DNA of 64,000 nt from contig JASANG010002672.1 of assembly GCA_030248215.1 (NCBI GenBank), positions 29,134 to 93,133 of the forward strand, read 5' to 3'. The stretch comes from Enoplolaimus lenunculus (taxonomy: Eukaryota; Nematoda; Enoplea; Enoplida; Thoracostomopsidae). Under the pieces are notes generated by a model. The model was not told where the DNA came from, ran no database searches, and was given only the letters and a program-made list of their open reading frames with translations. Within the stretch, counting starts at the first letter, position 1. Each line of letters opens with the position of its first letter. Of the stretch, positions 40,100-50,809 are shown in pieces. A program made the position numbers and the translations under genes.

Positions 40100-40340
40100 A
40101 CTGTATTCGAAAATTTTGGCAAATTTTTGGTTTAGAATTCTATCCGGGTATAGGAATTCTGGTTATTTCGGTCGTTCCGAAACTTTTTGGCATCCAAAAA
40201 GCTTTCTTATCCGGGACACTGAACCCAAATAGCTTCAGCATTCAGAACGCTGAAGTTTTCTGGATTTCAATATCCCGGATACTGAAGCAAAAAAACTTCA
40301 GCGGTCTGAATGCTGAAGTGTACAAATTGTAAAATTTCAA
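40100..40340. repeat. Inverted-repeat block with CCGGATACTGAAGC words
   Basis: CTTCAGCATTCAGAACGCTGAAG and CTTCAGCGGTCTGAATGCTGAAG, each beside TATCCCGGATACTGAAGC / TATCCGGGACACTGAACC. Several nested hairpins; ends unclear. Confidence 0.6.
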
Positions 40341-40377
40341 ACCTCAAAAAGTATACTCCTTCACCGAAAAATCTTGG

Positions 40378-40556
40378 ATCGGGTCCGTAGTCAAGGGGAG
40401 TGGGGCGGGCAGGGGGTAGCTCCCTCTGGAAAAACTTTGCCCCCCTCTAAAAAATTTGTAACCTTGCTTGTAAGTCATTGTAAAGCCTTGTATGCTGCCC
40501 CTCCTGAAAATTTTTAGCCCCCTCCCCAAGCCAGGTGAGCTGGCTATACGGGCGTG
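40378..40556. repeat. CCCGTAGCCAGCT-type MITE, inverted orientation
   Basis: GGGTCCGTAGTCAAGGGGAG at the left and CAGGTGAGCTGGCTATACGGG at the right, with AACCTTGCTTGTAAGTCATTG between. Confidence 0.7.
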
Positions 40557-41290
40557 TCCTGGATCTGCCCATGTGGCCAAGGATGATTTTGACCAACAAA
40601 GCGCAACAACACCAAAACAATGTGTTTTTGCCAAACATCAAACCTTCATCTCAGTAACTACTGCCATTGCTGTTGATCACAATAGCCTGTTTCCTATCTC
40701 TGCATGCTTACCAGCAGTAAATACAGTAGTCCCACAGGGATCAACGGGATTCCTGACCGCTGAATGACTAACAAAATGTATTTTTAATAAATAAATGTTA
40801 GCTAATACAAACTGGCTTGCTTCTTGGTAAACTTTTACGTATAATTCATGTGACCCTCGTCAACCAAAATCTCAGCTTTACCCATGAAGCGGTTGTTGTG
40901 TATACTCATCTGACCTCCAGGGTAGACAACATTGAAATCGTCTCGAGTATAAAGAATATAAAAGCGACAAACTGTACTCAAACACAACTATATACAGCGG
41001 AGTAGCAACGAAATCAACAGCAATGACGGGTACAAATCTCACGAGCGAAGCGAGCAAGAAGCCAAACGCAATTTTAGCATTAAGAAATACAGCGTTTTGG
41101 TTTTGAAATTCGGAGAGGAAAGCTCTGATGACCCTCTTTTAGCCGTTGTTCTGGTCAAATTTCATCATTTTTTAAGCAAAGGATACGAAATGTGTTGTTA
41201 ATATCAGTGCCTTAACACACTGTAGGGATATAGTTGTCGTTTTGTGCATAAGGAAATATATATTCGTTTATTAAAAAATTTAATTATCTC
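40557..41290. other. No gene recognised; one open stretch of about 65 codons
   Basis: A plus-strand frame ending at 40767 (DDFDQQSATTPKQCVFAKHQ, then AVNTVVPQGSTGFLTAE) is open but has no splice context or recognised family. The rest is non-repeat AT-rich sequence. Confidence 0.3.
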
Positions 41291-41529
41291 TTATATCAGG
41301 GTTGTGGTTCTATAAGACGACAGATTGAAAAAGTAATACATATTTGGACTAAAATAGGCTTGCAGAGGCCAGTCATGTTGCAGTTGTCACTGGCTGGCAA
41401 CTTTCTACCGGCATAGGCAGGCCGTAGTCTTATGGGGCCATAAAGGCGCTCAGAAGGGTGGAAATTGGCATTCGTTTCTGGTAAAAATCGGTATCTGTTG
41501 CCAGTTCCGTTATAAAACAACGGAAAAAT

Positions 41530-41830
41530 TATTTATTAAGCCGCATGTGCAAGTTTTTGCAGCAAAAACTTGCACGTGCAACTTGCACGCGCAAGTTTGG
41601 TCATAACGCAGCTTTGTTCTTGCAGCTGCAAATGGTTCACTGGAATTCATGCTATTGAATTTAATTCGCACCTGTGAACGCAGCTGCAAATCGCTTAAAT
41701 TTCTCGCAGCTACAGTTTGATTGGTCAATCAGAATGTTCCTTTGAACATACTTGCAGCGGCATAGTATTTCGCGCAAGTTGTAGCTGAGAGTTGTCGCTG
41801 CAAAAACTTACACGTGTGAATTGGGTTTTA
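41530..41830. repeat. GCAGCTGCAA-type foldback MITE
   Basis: CAAGTTTTTGCAGCAAAAACTTG, CTTGCAGCTGCAAATGG, and CGCTGCAAAAACTTACACGT GTGAATTGGG at the right. Typical of the family. Confidence 0.7.
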
Positions 41831-42004
41831 ACAATTGGCTAAAATACTGTGAAGACTGGCGTGAAATTTGAATACATGCGACAGACGTTGATATTTTATC
41901 CGCTGTTGAACCTTTAATCAACACTAATGGCCGTTTTTAGCCTGAAGACTCATATTGTCAATGGTGCTTTTATTTGTGATTCACAGCATTGACAATTCGA
42001 CCAA

Positions 42005-42172
42005 AGTATATATAGAATATTGCCATAACAGTAGTATACGCATATTCCTAAACCTAAGCGCAAGAATGACCGTATACCTGTTAAGCTTAAGCATAAGAAA
42101 TTACAGATTAAGCTTTACTGTATATTGCAGTCAAACAGAAAAACGTACCACCTTTGATCTTTACATGAGCCG
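42005..42172 (+). mobile_element. TAAGCC-core MITE, decayed
   Basis: CATAACAGTAGTATACGCATATTCC, GCGCAAGAATGACCGTATACC and CACCTTTGATCTTTACATGAGCC. Confidence 0.6.
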
Positions 42173-42522
42173 GAAATTTGGTCGTATCAGAATACAGATC
42201 CTAAGAGTTGAGGTGCTTCGACAGTCGCTTTGGATTAGAATCCTTAACTGAATATTTTAGGTTCCGCTTATTGTAGGAGGAACCTTTTGTAGTTTCCGAC
42301 GCCACTACGCAAAATGCGTGAGAAACATTTTCACTTGTAACATAAAAATGTTTTGTTTTCCTGTTTTATAAACAAAAGTCAGGACAACAATCCACAACAG
42401 GAAACAAAACCAAAACTTTGTATACGATTTAGTACTAAAATTCAATTATATTGTAAATATTAGTTACTTCATAAGCCTGTGATTTCGAAACGGCTTAAAA
42501 ATAATGCCTATAGCATTGTACT

Positions 42523-42748
42523 GGGCCTATATTCTCAAACGTGTATAGCAACTATCATTAGTTATTAATAGGTTTGCAAACTCACTAACTGTCGCAGTTT
42601 ATTGCGCTCAAAATTGGTACACAAGTAAAGCAAATTATATCCGAAAAATGGGCTGAAGTTTGAGTCTCAGTATTCACTGGTTCGAATGTTACAAGACCTA
42701 CCAACAACTGGTAAATAGGTGCTGCATACATTTGAGAATACGGCTATT
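42523..42748. repeat. TATTCTCAAA-ended MITE (copy 3)
   Basis: GGGCCTATATTCTCAAACGTG to CATTTGAGAATACGGCTA, with CACTAACTGTCGCAGTTT and ACCAACAACTGG inside. Confidence 0.75.
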
Positions 42749-42821
42749 GGATCGTAGTTCTCTTCAATAAAACTTTCAACTTTTCTGTCTGTTCTGTGCG
42801 TTCATAACCTTTGTTATGATT

Positions 42822-43045
42822 TGGGTCCATATTTTCAAATGCATATAGCACATATCACCAGTTAGGAATACGTTTTCAAACTAACAAATTGCTGCAATTG
42901 CAAATCTCAACATTTACACAGAAGCAGAGTAAATCAAATGCAACATAAGCGCTGAATTTCAAACCTTACAATTCTTTGGTTCGAAAGTTACAACACCTAT
43001 CACTAACTGGTAATAGTTGCTATACAAATTTGAGAATACGGCCAG
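42822..43045. repeat. TATTCTCAAA-ended MITE (copy 4)
   Basis: GGGTCCATATTTTCAAATGC to CAAATTTGAGAATACGGCC. It lies 75 bp after copy 3 in the same orientation. Confidence 0.75.
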
Positions 43046-43375
43046 GGTTTAGGTATTAAAACTCAAAAAAAACGACTATATTTATTGCAGACCATCAATG
43101 ACAACCATTATCTCGCTGGAGTAAAAATCATGAAACCAAGAGTTCTTAAATGCGTTTCACTTCAAAACAACGGCGTTCAAACTGGATTTATGTGTCTAGT
43201 TAAACGCAGCGTTCGATTCAAATTAAAATCGGTGTTCGTTTCCGTTTTAGCAATATCCGAAATTCCGTTATTTTTAAAATGCATTTACGCACAGTTTAAC
43301 AATTACTTCCGTGTACTTTTCCTACTTTTAAGAGAAAAGTTGTCTTAGATTTAAAACGATGACTTAGGCCAATGT

Positions 43376-43648
43376 TTAACCCTTTCACTCATAGAGTATA
43401 CTGTGAGCAGCTAAATACAATAATATTCGAGCAATACACACACACTGTGAGTAGTGTTTAACATTGACAACATATATGCGCAGTGCAAAATGTCCACAAG
43501 ACGTGAGAGCCTACTCGAACCCGAGCGTCAAGCTCCTATAGCTCAGTGGACATCGTAAACGCCTCCCACCCGTCAGACTGGGGATCGAATCTTACCTTGA
43601 AATTACATTTCATATGAAATTGAAAATATTCATGTGAGAAAAGGTTAA
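43376..43648 (+). mobile_element. TTAA-flanked MITE with well-preserved tRNA-like module
   Basis: TTAACCCTTTCACTCATAGAG to TTCATGTGAGAAAAGGTTAA. Inside: CTCCTATAGCTCAGTGGACA and, about 35 bp on, GGGGATCGAATCTTACC. This is the most complete copy. Confidence 0.85.
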
Positions 43649-43721
43649 TGAAAAAATTGTTACTTAGTATGTTTAAACAAAATATATGTCAAACACTTAC
43701 GCTTGGACTTGTATACTTTAC

Positions 43722-44007
43722 GGTGGCGCTATACTTGTGATGACGTCCGTCGCCGTCGGTCTCCCGTACGACGCCGTCCGTCACCGTCCAACGCCGTCCG
43801 TCACCGTCCAGCGCCGTCCTTCACCGTCCAGCGCCGTCCGTCACCGTCCAGCGCCGTCCGTCACCGTCCAGCGCCGTCCGTCACCGTCCAGCGCCGTCCG
43901 TCGCCGTGCGGTATTGTACGCACAGTACACACGTATGATACACGTAGAGTAAGACGGACGGTAACGCACGGCGCCGGGCGGCACTGCACGACACGTATAG
44001 CGACGCC
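43722..44007. repeat. GGTGGCGCTATAC-ended element with GC-rich 20-bp minisatellite
   Basis: GGTGGCGCTATACTTGTGA at the left and ACACGTATAGCGACGCC at the right. Seven 20-bp units (GCGCCGTCCGTCACCGTCCA) occupy 43771-43910. The RPSPSNAVRHRP-like reading frames are minisatellite products. Confidence 0.85.
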
Positions 44008-44277
44008 TTTATCGGTACAACGATACAACCATGAACTCTATTAATAGCCGTTCAGGTTCAACTATAAATAAACATTTATACTTAATTGCAATGGCGATTA
44101 ATTTAAGAAATGTTTACCTAAAATAAACACAAAGTACACAGTTTCAAGGAGTCTATCTATCAAAATCAATAATATATAACCATGGTACAAAGGTTGTATA
44201 GCGCTATGCGATAATTTTCGAAGAAACGGTAGAAAACATGATGCATCTTCGGGCAGCGAGAAAATCAGCGACGACCC

Positions 44278-44430
44278 TATGCCCGTAGCCAGCGCACCTT
44301 GCTAGGGAGGCTTTCAACAGGAAAGATTTTCAATGACTTGCAAGCAAGGTTGAAAATCTTCTAGGGAGGCCAATATTTTTCCAGGGGGCTGACACGCCCC
44401 TTGCTCCCCCCCCTTGGCTACGGGCCCGGA
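44278..44430. repeat. CCCGTAGCCAGC-type MITE
   Basis: TATGCCCGTAGCCAGCGCACC at the left and TTGGCTACGGGCCCGG at the right. Confidence 0.7.
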
Positions 44431-44469
44431 CGACCCGCAGGCACTCACGATTGAACGAGGGCCGGATAC

Positions 44470-44645
44470 ACTAAATTCGAATGAGTTAATTAATCAACTC
44501 AGACGAAAAGTTAGTTATTTCTGAGTTAATAACAGTAAACTTTAACTCGCTCTGAGTTGACCTGATTCTCACTGAGAGTTGAGTTGACTCCGGGTGAGTT
44601 GATTAACTAAATCAGAATAAAGTTGAATTATACCCAGCTCATAAA
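44470..44645. repeat. AACTCA-type palindromic MITE, partial
   Basis: GAATGAGTTAATTAATCAACTC and GAGTTGACTCCGGGTGAGTTG words. Relative of 13499 and 49685. Confidence 0.6.
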
Positions 44646-45239
44646 AAAGTTTCAAAGTGCGAGTAAAAATTTATTAAAATTCTTAGCCATCAAACAACGA
44701 TTTTGATGATAAATTAGCATACGAGAATTCGTGTCTGGTGTATGAAAAAGTTCCCTTAATAATTTTTTATCGTTTTTGTAAGAAACAAAGCCTGTGGTAA
44801 ATTTAATTTCTGTACAATTATACCATACTCCTCATGAGTCCAACCAACTTTAATACAACCGCTAAATATTAATATCGTTTATCGTTTCAAACCCAAACAA
44901 TACAACGAATTCCTGGCTAAATAACCTTAACCAGTATTTTAAAGTACATATGCAAATGAACACCTAAAGCGAACAACCATCTTAACCACGACTTCGTCGC
45001 CGAGCGAAGCTTGCGAAAAGCAAAAATATTATGATCCTATACGCGAGTTTAATATACTTGAAAATTCGTAAGAAAATTCTGGCAAAATATTTTAAGATTA
45101 TATGATTTGAAATTGGTTCGTTTGATAAATATTGTCATTATTCCTTGACGATGCTGTAATTTTCAACATTTTGAAGATATTACAGCGTAAGACTATATAG
45201 CACTTGTAATTATTATGCTAATTATTAATAAAGTTCAAT

Positions 45240-45312
45240 ATATATAATATATATGTATACATATAGATATATATCTATATATCTATATATAATATTATAT
45301 ACATATATATTT
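45240..45312. repeat. AT-rich microsatellite
   Basis: TATATA runs with interspersed GTATACATATAGATATA words. Confidence 0.85.
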
Positions 45313-45589
45313 CCAGAAAATACATTTCAGCAGCGTGAGATGACCTAGTTTAAATGCGTTATTTTAAGCCTTAGATTCAGAAATCATTTGCATAATATAG
45401 ATTTTGTTATGATACCAAACATTTATCGTTGGCATAGACCAGGAGCCGAATAAGTTCCTTTGACCCCCTCACAGAGTTGTAAGACGACCTCCTTTAACAG
45501 GTATCGCATTTTGTTACCAAAAAATGAAAAAATTTATACTGGTTCATTTTGGGTTTTCTGCTCTGTATTATACGGTGTTAATAAAATGT

Positions 45590-45706
45590 TAGCCGTTACT
45601 CAGAATGAATTTAATCAACTCAAAATTCTGAGTTCTGATAGTCCTAAATCAGACTGAGCGATTCAACTTATTCTGAGTTAAAATCAACTCACTGAAATTT
45701 ACAGTG
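45590..45706. repeat. AACTCA-type palindromic MITE, half copy
   Basis: CTCAGAATGAATTTAATCAACTC to TCAACTCACTGAAATTTACAGTG at the right end. Confidence 0.6.
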
Positions 45707-45814
45707 ATTAAATCGTTATAACATAACAGCTACATATTCACAGTCTGTTAGTTGCTAGCTATAATGCTTAAATATCATCCCGACCATAACTCGCTGAAGA
45801 TGCTTAATAAATGT

Positions 45815-46232
45815 GGCCCATGTAAAGATCAGGGGCGGAACATTTTTCTGTGGACTGCAATAGAGTAAGCTTAAACTTTAGACTAATTTTTTTGCTTGGC
45901 TTATGCGCAGGCTTAGGCTTAGGCTTAAGCTTAGGCTTAGGAATATGCTCATTAATACACTGCAAGAAATGGGGAGTCAAATTGACACTCTCCGAAATAG
46001 GCTTTTTCTGACTACATAATCTGAGTCAAGATTCGACTCCGTCAGAGTCAAATTCGATTCACTGAATCGCTCAGTGAGTCGAATTTGACTCTGGCGGAGT
46101 CGAATTTGACTCAGTTTGTGTAGTCTGGAGAAGTCTATTTCCCACAGAGTCAATTTGACTCACCATTTTTTACAGTGTACGCTTAGGCTTAGGCTTAGAA
46201 ATATGCTTATAATACTGTTCGACCCCTGTTAA
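45815..46232. mobile_element. TAAGCC-core MITE interrupted by a palindromic TA element
   Basis: Left end GGCCCATGTAAAGATCAGGGG, right end TACTGTTCGACCCCTGTTAAC. The TTAGGCTTAGG array is split by the insertion at 45956-46179. Confidence 0.8.
45956..46179. mobile_element. GAGTCAAATT-type palindromic MITE, TA duplication, nested
   Basis: TACACTGCAAGAAATGGGG to CATTTTTTACAGTGTA. Removing it with one TA restores CATTAATACGCTTAGG, close to the host family's CATTCTTACGCTTAGG. Confidence 0.88.
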
Positions 46233-46439
46233 CATAATGTTCATGAGATGCATGCGCAAAAATTTATGCGCAAAGATTTCATACAAGCGAGTCTGACACT
46301 TTTCTACTGTGACGGCAATTTTTCTACGGGTCAATACCAGAGCTTCCATTACCCGCAGCCACACAAGGTAACTGGCTAAAATATCTTCATTTCTTAGTGT
46401 TTCGTTGGGCCATAATGAAAGTGAAAAAACTTAACATAT

Positions 46440-47035
46440 TTCGGCTCATTAAAGCTCACGGGCGGAGAGTTTTTCAGTGTCACTAGAATAGAGGGAGGGT
46501 ACTGATATGTATTTGGCCTCTCCAGACGGTACCCCCTTGTTATTCGGCTACGGACTGTTATTTATTTTTTACCCACGCTCCGCCGCCATTTATTACTGAT
46601 ATATCCGGTACTGCAATTATCCGTTAAATTAAACGTTTATTTGTCTTGTGTCAATAGCTTGAGTGATAATAAAAGGTTATACTTAGGAATGTACTTTCAA
46701 AATTTAAGTACGCTTTAAATTTTTGAACTCAAATTATTTGGTCCCGGAGTCATTTTATGCGCTACAAATAGGGTTAATTGACATTTATGAACTTTAATTA
46801 GAGCTTATGGACTCTATCCGCTTACGGACTCTTATTAGGGATACGGAATCCTATTGATTCGGACTCAAAATGGGGACCCCCTCTTATTACCCGTCCCCCT
46901 CTTATTCGGGTCAATACAGTAGGCTTAGGTTTAAACTTAGGCTTAAGAATATGCCCATTCTTCCGTTTAGGTTTAGGCGTTGACTTAGGAATATGCTTAT
47001 AATACTGTTCCGCGCCTGTTCTCTACATTGACCCA
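46440..47035. mobile_element. TAAGCC-core MITE interrupted by a TA-flanked MITE
   Basis: GGCTCATTAAAGCTCACGGG at the left and CGCGCCTGTTCTCTACATTG at the right. The body is split by 46484-46916. Confidence 0.75.
46484..46916 (+). mobile_element. TA-flanked MITE of the ACCCGAATAAGAGG family, nested
   Basis: AGAGGGAGGGTACTGATATG to CCCCCTCTTATTCGGGTCAATACAG. This is the longest copy; halves occur at 35737 and 18670. The left tip blends into host sequence and is approximate. Confidence 0.75.
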
Positions 47036-47532
47036 TATTTCTAACAAACAAAAACAAGTTGTTCACAACAATTAACGTTGAGTTTGAATCAAATTCAACG
47101 TAACGTTCAAATATTAACAACAAAGTTGAAACTATTAATAGTCGAATATCGAAGAAGTTTTAACTTATCTTCAAAACGACTGTTTTGACGGCTTTGATTG
47201 TGCTACGAAATAGACAATACGCGCAGTTTGATGGCAATTTAAGCGAATAAGGTCACAAAGAGCAAGATTATGAAGCCATATCGGTAAAACAAAAATTCTC
47301 TATGGAGCAATTGATTTTGTTCAAAGGTTCGTATCGAAGCCTCATAGGAATATTTAATTACAAAACAGACACAACAGGTCACAGCGTTGAGCGATTTCGT
47401 ATACTTATAGCATAACCTTTTCTCGCATAGAGTATACTATGAGCAACTGTAGTGTAAACTGTGTACGCGAAAAATACGCAATGGATTGTAATTAAAGTTT
47501 CTACAGGACCTGATGGCGTATTGGACGCTAGT

Positions 47533-47913
47533 CAGGGTATAACCGTATATCCGTTTCCGGTTAAATCAGTATCCGTTTCCGTAAAGAAATACTGGAAATT
47601 CTGTTATTTTTTATCTCAAAATTAATTATAATAAACCACGTAAATATCTTGCAATATTTTTGTGCTGATGTGCTGCAACTGTTTGAACTGAAACCAAAAT
47701 TATGAAATTCATTCATAATCTTAAAAATTTCGGTGCATCCGCCATTTTTTCATCAAAATTTTAGGAAGTCCGGTGAACATTTGCACGTCTCAATTGTGTT
47801 GGCAGAAAAATACAACCTATTTGAAATTTTTATATATACTTTAATATCCATTTTCAGTTTCCGTTTTATTTCGATTACTATCCGTTTTCGTTATTTTTAC
47901 TATCCGTTTATAC
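47533..47913. mobile_element. hAT-like MITE with perfect 8-bp target duplication
   Basis: ACGCTAGT at 47525-47532 and 47914-47921. Left end CAGGGTATAACCGTATATCCG; the right tip has lost CCTG (CGTTTATAC). The interior matches 19779-20102. Confidence 0.87.
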
Positions 47914-48213
47914 ACGCTAGTTCTAGTGATTAACTTTTATAGCCGAGTAGCGGTGGTGGATGTCTTCCGTCCGACAGTATCGAAGATTCGAATCGTAGCT
48001 TGAAATTAAATCTCATATGAAATACACAATGTCCAAAATTGGTATCACAGTAACCGTTTCCTCATTGCTTGGCTTTTTCGAATTTATAACCAATAAAGTC
48101 GTACAAATTTGTGTCAAAAATAACTTTGCTAATAAGCGCAACAGATTTTTTGGCTGCGACTTTATATAATTTTAATGAACTGAACAATTACTGTAGGCTT
48201 GCATAGCAAATTC

Positions 48214-48595
48214 AGCCAATGTCACTTTTAGGGCCGCAACAGTAGTTTAAGCGTATTGCTAAGCCTAAGCATTGTAAAAGCGTATTCCTAAGCCTAAGCC
48301 TAAACGTTGTAAAAGCGTATTCCTAAGCCTAAGCCTAAACGTTGTAAAAGCGTATTCCTAAGCCTAAGCCTAAACGTTGTAAAATCGTATTCCTAAGCCT
48401 AAGCCTAAACGTTGTAAAAGCGTATTCCTAAGCCTAAGCCTAAACGTTGTAAAAGCGTATTCCTAAGCCTAAGCCTAAGCGTTGTAAAAGCGTATTCCTA
48501 AACCTAAGCGTAAGCAAAAAATGTAGTCAAGAATGTTAGCCTACTCTTTTACAGACCCACCAGAAACCGGGACGGCCCTAAAAGTGACACGGGCC
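48214..48595 (+). mobile_element. TAAGCC-core MITE carrying a 35-bp tandem array
   Basis: GCCAATGTCACTTTTAGGGCC to GGCCCTAAAAGTGACACGGGCC. Seven units at exact 35-bp spacing (GTTGT at 48271 to 48481). Flanks GCAAATTC / GCAAACAG. Confidence 0.88.
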
Positions 48596-48872
48596 GCAAA
48601 CAGTATAATCACTTCTAATACCGGTATCGCGTTTAGACGACTTCTTTGAACTTTAAGCAACTTAACTTTTAGGAATCGTTTGGTTTAGGTTAAATTTGTA
48701 CCGTAATAATTGGCATCGCTTTGCCAATAATAAGACAGTAACCAAAAATGTTACGAAATAAAAAAATCGGATGACCTATAAAGTTATATAAATAAAAGGT
48801 CACAAAAAACGAATGTGAAAAACATAGTGAACTTTGAAGCAATAAGTATGCGCAAGCTATTGCTGACCACTT

Positions 48873-49081
48873 TACACTGCAAAAAATGGTGAGTCAACTT
48901 GACTCTTTCCGAAATAGGCTCTACTGGATTACACAAGTTGAGTCTTATTCGACTCTGCCAGAGTCAGTTTCGACGCACTGCGTCGCACGTTTGACTCTGG
49001 CGGAGTCGAATTTGACTCTGTGTAGTCCCGTAGAGCATATTTCGAAGAGAGTCAATTTGACTCACCGTTTTTTACAGTGTA
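48873..49081. mobile_element. GAGTCAAATT-type palindromic MITE with TA ends
   Basis: TACACTGCAAAAAATGGTGAG to CACCGTTTTTTACAGTGTA, flanked by TA. The best-preserved copy. Confidence 0.85.
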
Positions 49082-49140
49082 AACGTATTTTGTGACACAA
49101 AAGGTACCGCAAGTTTGAGATTGATAACATAGCAGTGGTG

Positions 49141-49310
49141 ATACACTGAAAATTGCAGTGAGTTGATTTTAACTCAGAATTAGTTGAATTAAGTCAGAAT
49201 TGTGAGATCTGATGCTCCTAACTCAGATTCAATGATTCACGCTCTTACAGTCAACTTAACTCAAAGTGAGAATCAACTCAACGCAGAGTGAGTTAAATAC
49301 AGTCTCAGGT
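49141..49310. repeat. AACTCA-type palindromic MITE
   Basis: ACACTGAAAATTGCAGTGAG TTGATTTTAACTC at the left, then GAGAATCAACTCAACGCAGAG. The right end is truncated. Confidence 0.65.
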
Positions 49311-49684
49311 GGCAAAAATATCTTGCTTATAAACCGGACGGAGCGGTTCAGTATTTTTCTTCGGGTTTCATACCAGTGACGTAGCCAGAATTTAGTCTCG
49401 AGCGGGAACAGCCATGCCAATAAGTTATTTTGCGAGAAAACGTAGCGAGCGAGAAAATTTTTTTGACTTCTGCACAGAGCCGAATGACGCTGAAGGGAGA
49501 GCCAGAGCCTATACGACAAACTGTGCTTTATGTCCGCCTCGAGAGGCAGGCAGAAAAACAGAACGTTAACTTTAAACTTAATTTTATAATGGCTTGCAAT
49601 AAATTGAATAAATAACGTAGGTATAGGCATATTTTAAATTCTTATGTTTCTTATTCCAGGGGCCCACAATTTCAAGTGCATATA

Positions 49685-49960
49685 TGCACTGTAAATCCCA
49701 GTGTGTCGATTTTAACTCAGAACCAGCGGAATCACTCAGTCTCAGTTATGACTTTCAGAACTCAGAATTCTTAGTTAAAAATAAAACTCACTTTGAGTTA
49801 AATTCACCCGGAATCAACTTTGTTTAACCCCGGAGTCAACCTAACTTAGAGTGAGAATCAACTCAACTCAGAGTGAGTTAATGTTTACTGTTATTAGCCG
49901 AGAAATAACTGACTCTCTAGCTGAGTTGCTTAATCAACTCATTAGAATTTACAGCGTAGC
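49685..49960. repeat. AACTCA-type palindromic MITE, near complete
   Basis: TGCACTGTAAATCCCAGTG to CAACTCATTAGAATTTACAGCGTA. Strong self-complementarity. Confidence 0.75.
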
Positions 49961-50459
49961 ACGTATTAGTAGTTAGCAATGTATATCTTCAAACTGACCA
50001 ATTCCTGAACAACAGCTTTCAAAATTGGCAAAAAAAGTAGGGTAACTCAAATGCAAAAAATGTGCTGAATTTCAAACGTAGTCCATTTACTGGTTCTAAA
50101 GTTTCAAGACCTATTATCAACTGGTGAAACATGCTACATAAACAATACGGGCCCTGATCTTTAGTCACATCTTATGACTGCGGCGATAATAAATTTATTC
50201 GCTAAAACGCCAGAAGCAACATCAACCGACACTGTTGCGAATTGCGCAAGATTAAACCTTAAAACAGGCGAATGCCTACTTGAGATGCTATTTCTAGTTG
50301 TGGTTCAGCTGTCGAGGTTCATTCAAGATCAATCATATCATTTTTCGTTCATATCTTAGTACGTAAGGTCTTGGGTCGAAAAGCGTTTAAGATTGTTTAG
50401 TAGCACGGCTGGATCGGTTTTACTGAAATTTCAAGGTTCAACATTGTGTTGAAAAATTG

Positions 50460-50575
50460 AATTGAAATGTTAACTTATTTGACCCTGGCGGAGTTGAATT
50501 TTGACTCAGTTTGTGTAGTCAGGAAAAGTCTATTTCGGAGAGAGTCAATTTGACTCACCATTTTTTGCAGTGTGC
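50460..50575. repeat. GAGTCAAATT-type MITE, right half
   Basis: CTGGCGGAGTTGAATTTTGAC to CACCATTTTTTGCAGTGTG. Confidence 0.7.
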
Positions 50576-50647
50576 GTTTGTCAGCAAGATGTGATCAAAT
50601 GCCACATTTAAAAATCCTTCAATTGTAAAAATATTTCAATCGGAGCA

Positions 50648-50808
50648 TCGGGCCCGTAGCCGAGCAAAGGCCAGGGGGTCAGGCCCTCCTGTTAAAATTT
50701 TGGCACCCCTACAAAATTTTCAGCCTTGCTTGTACGTCAACAAAAACCTTTGTATGTCCAACCTGATAAATTTTTACCCCCTTAGCAAGGTGAGCTGGAT
50801 ACGGGCTT
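50648..50808. repeat. CCCGTAGCC-type MITE
   Basis: CGGGCCCGTAGCCGAGCAAAGG, AGCCTTGCTTGTACGTCAAC and AGCAAGGTGAGCTGGATACGGGC. Confidence 0.65.
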
Positions 50809-50809
50809 G

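Noticed and set aside
43686-44044. Frames with repeated RPSPSNAVRHRPAPS peptide
   Set aside because: A 20-bp minisatellite read in different frames gives the same kind of peptide; no splice context or start.
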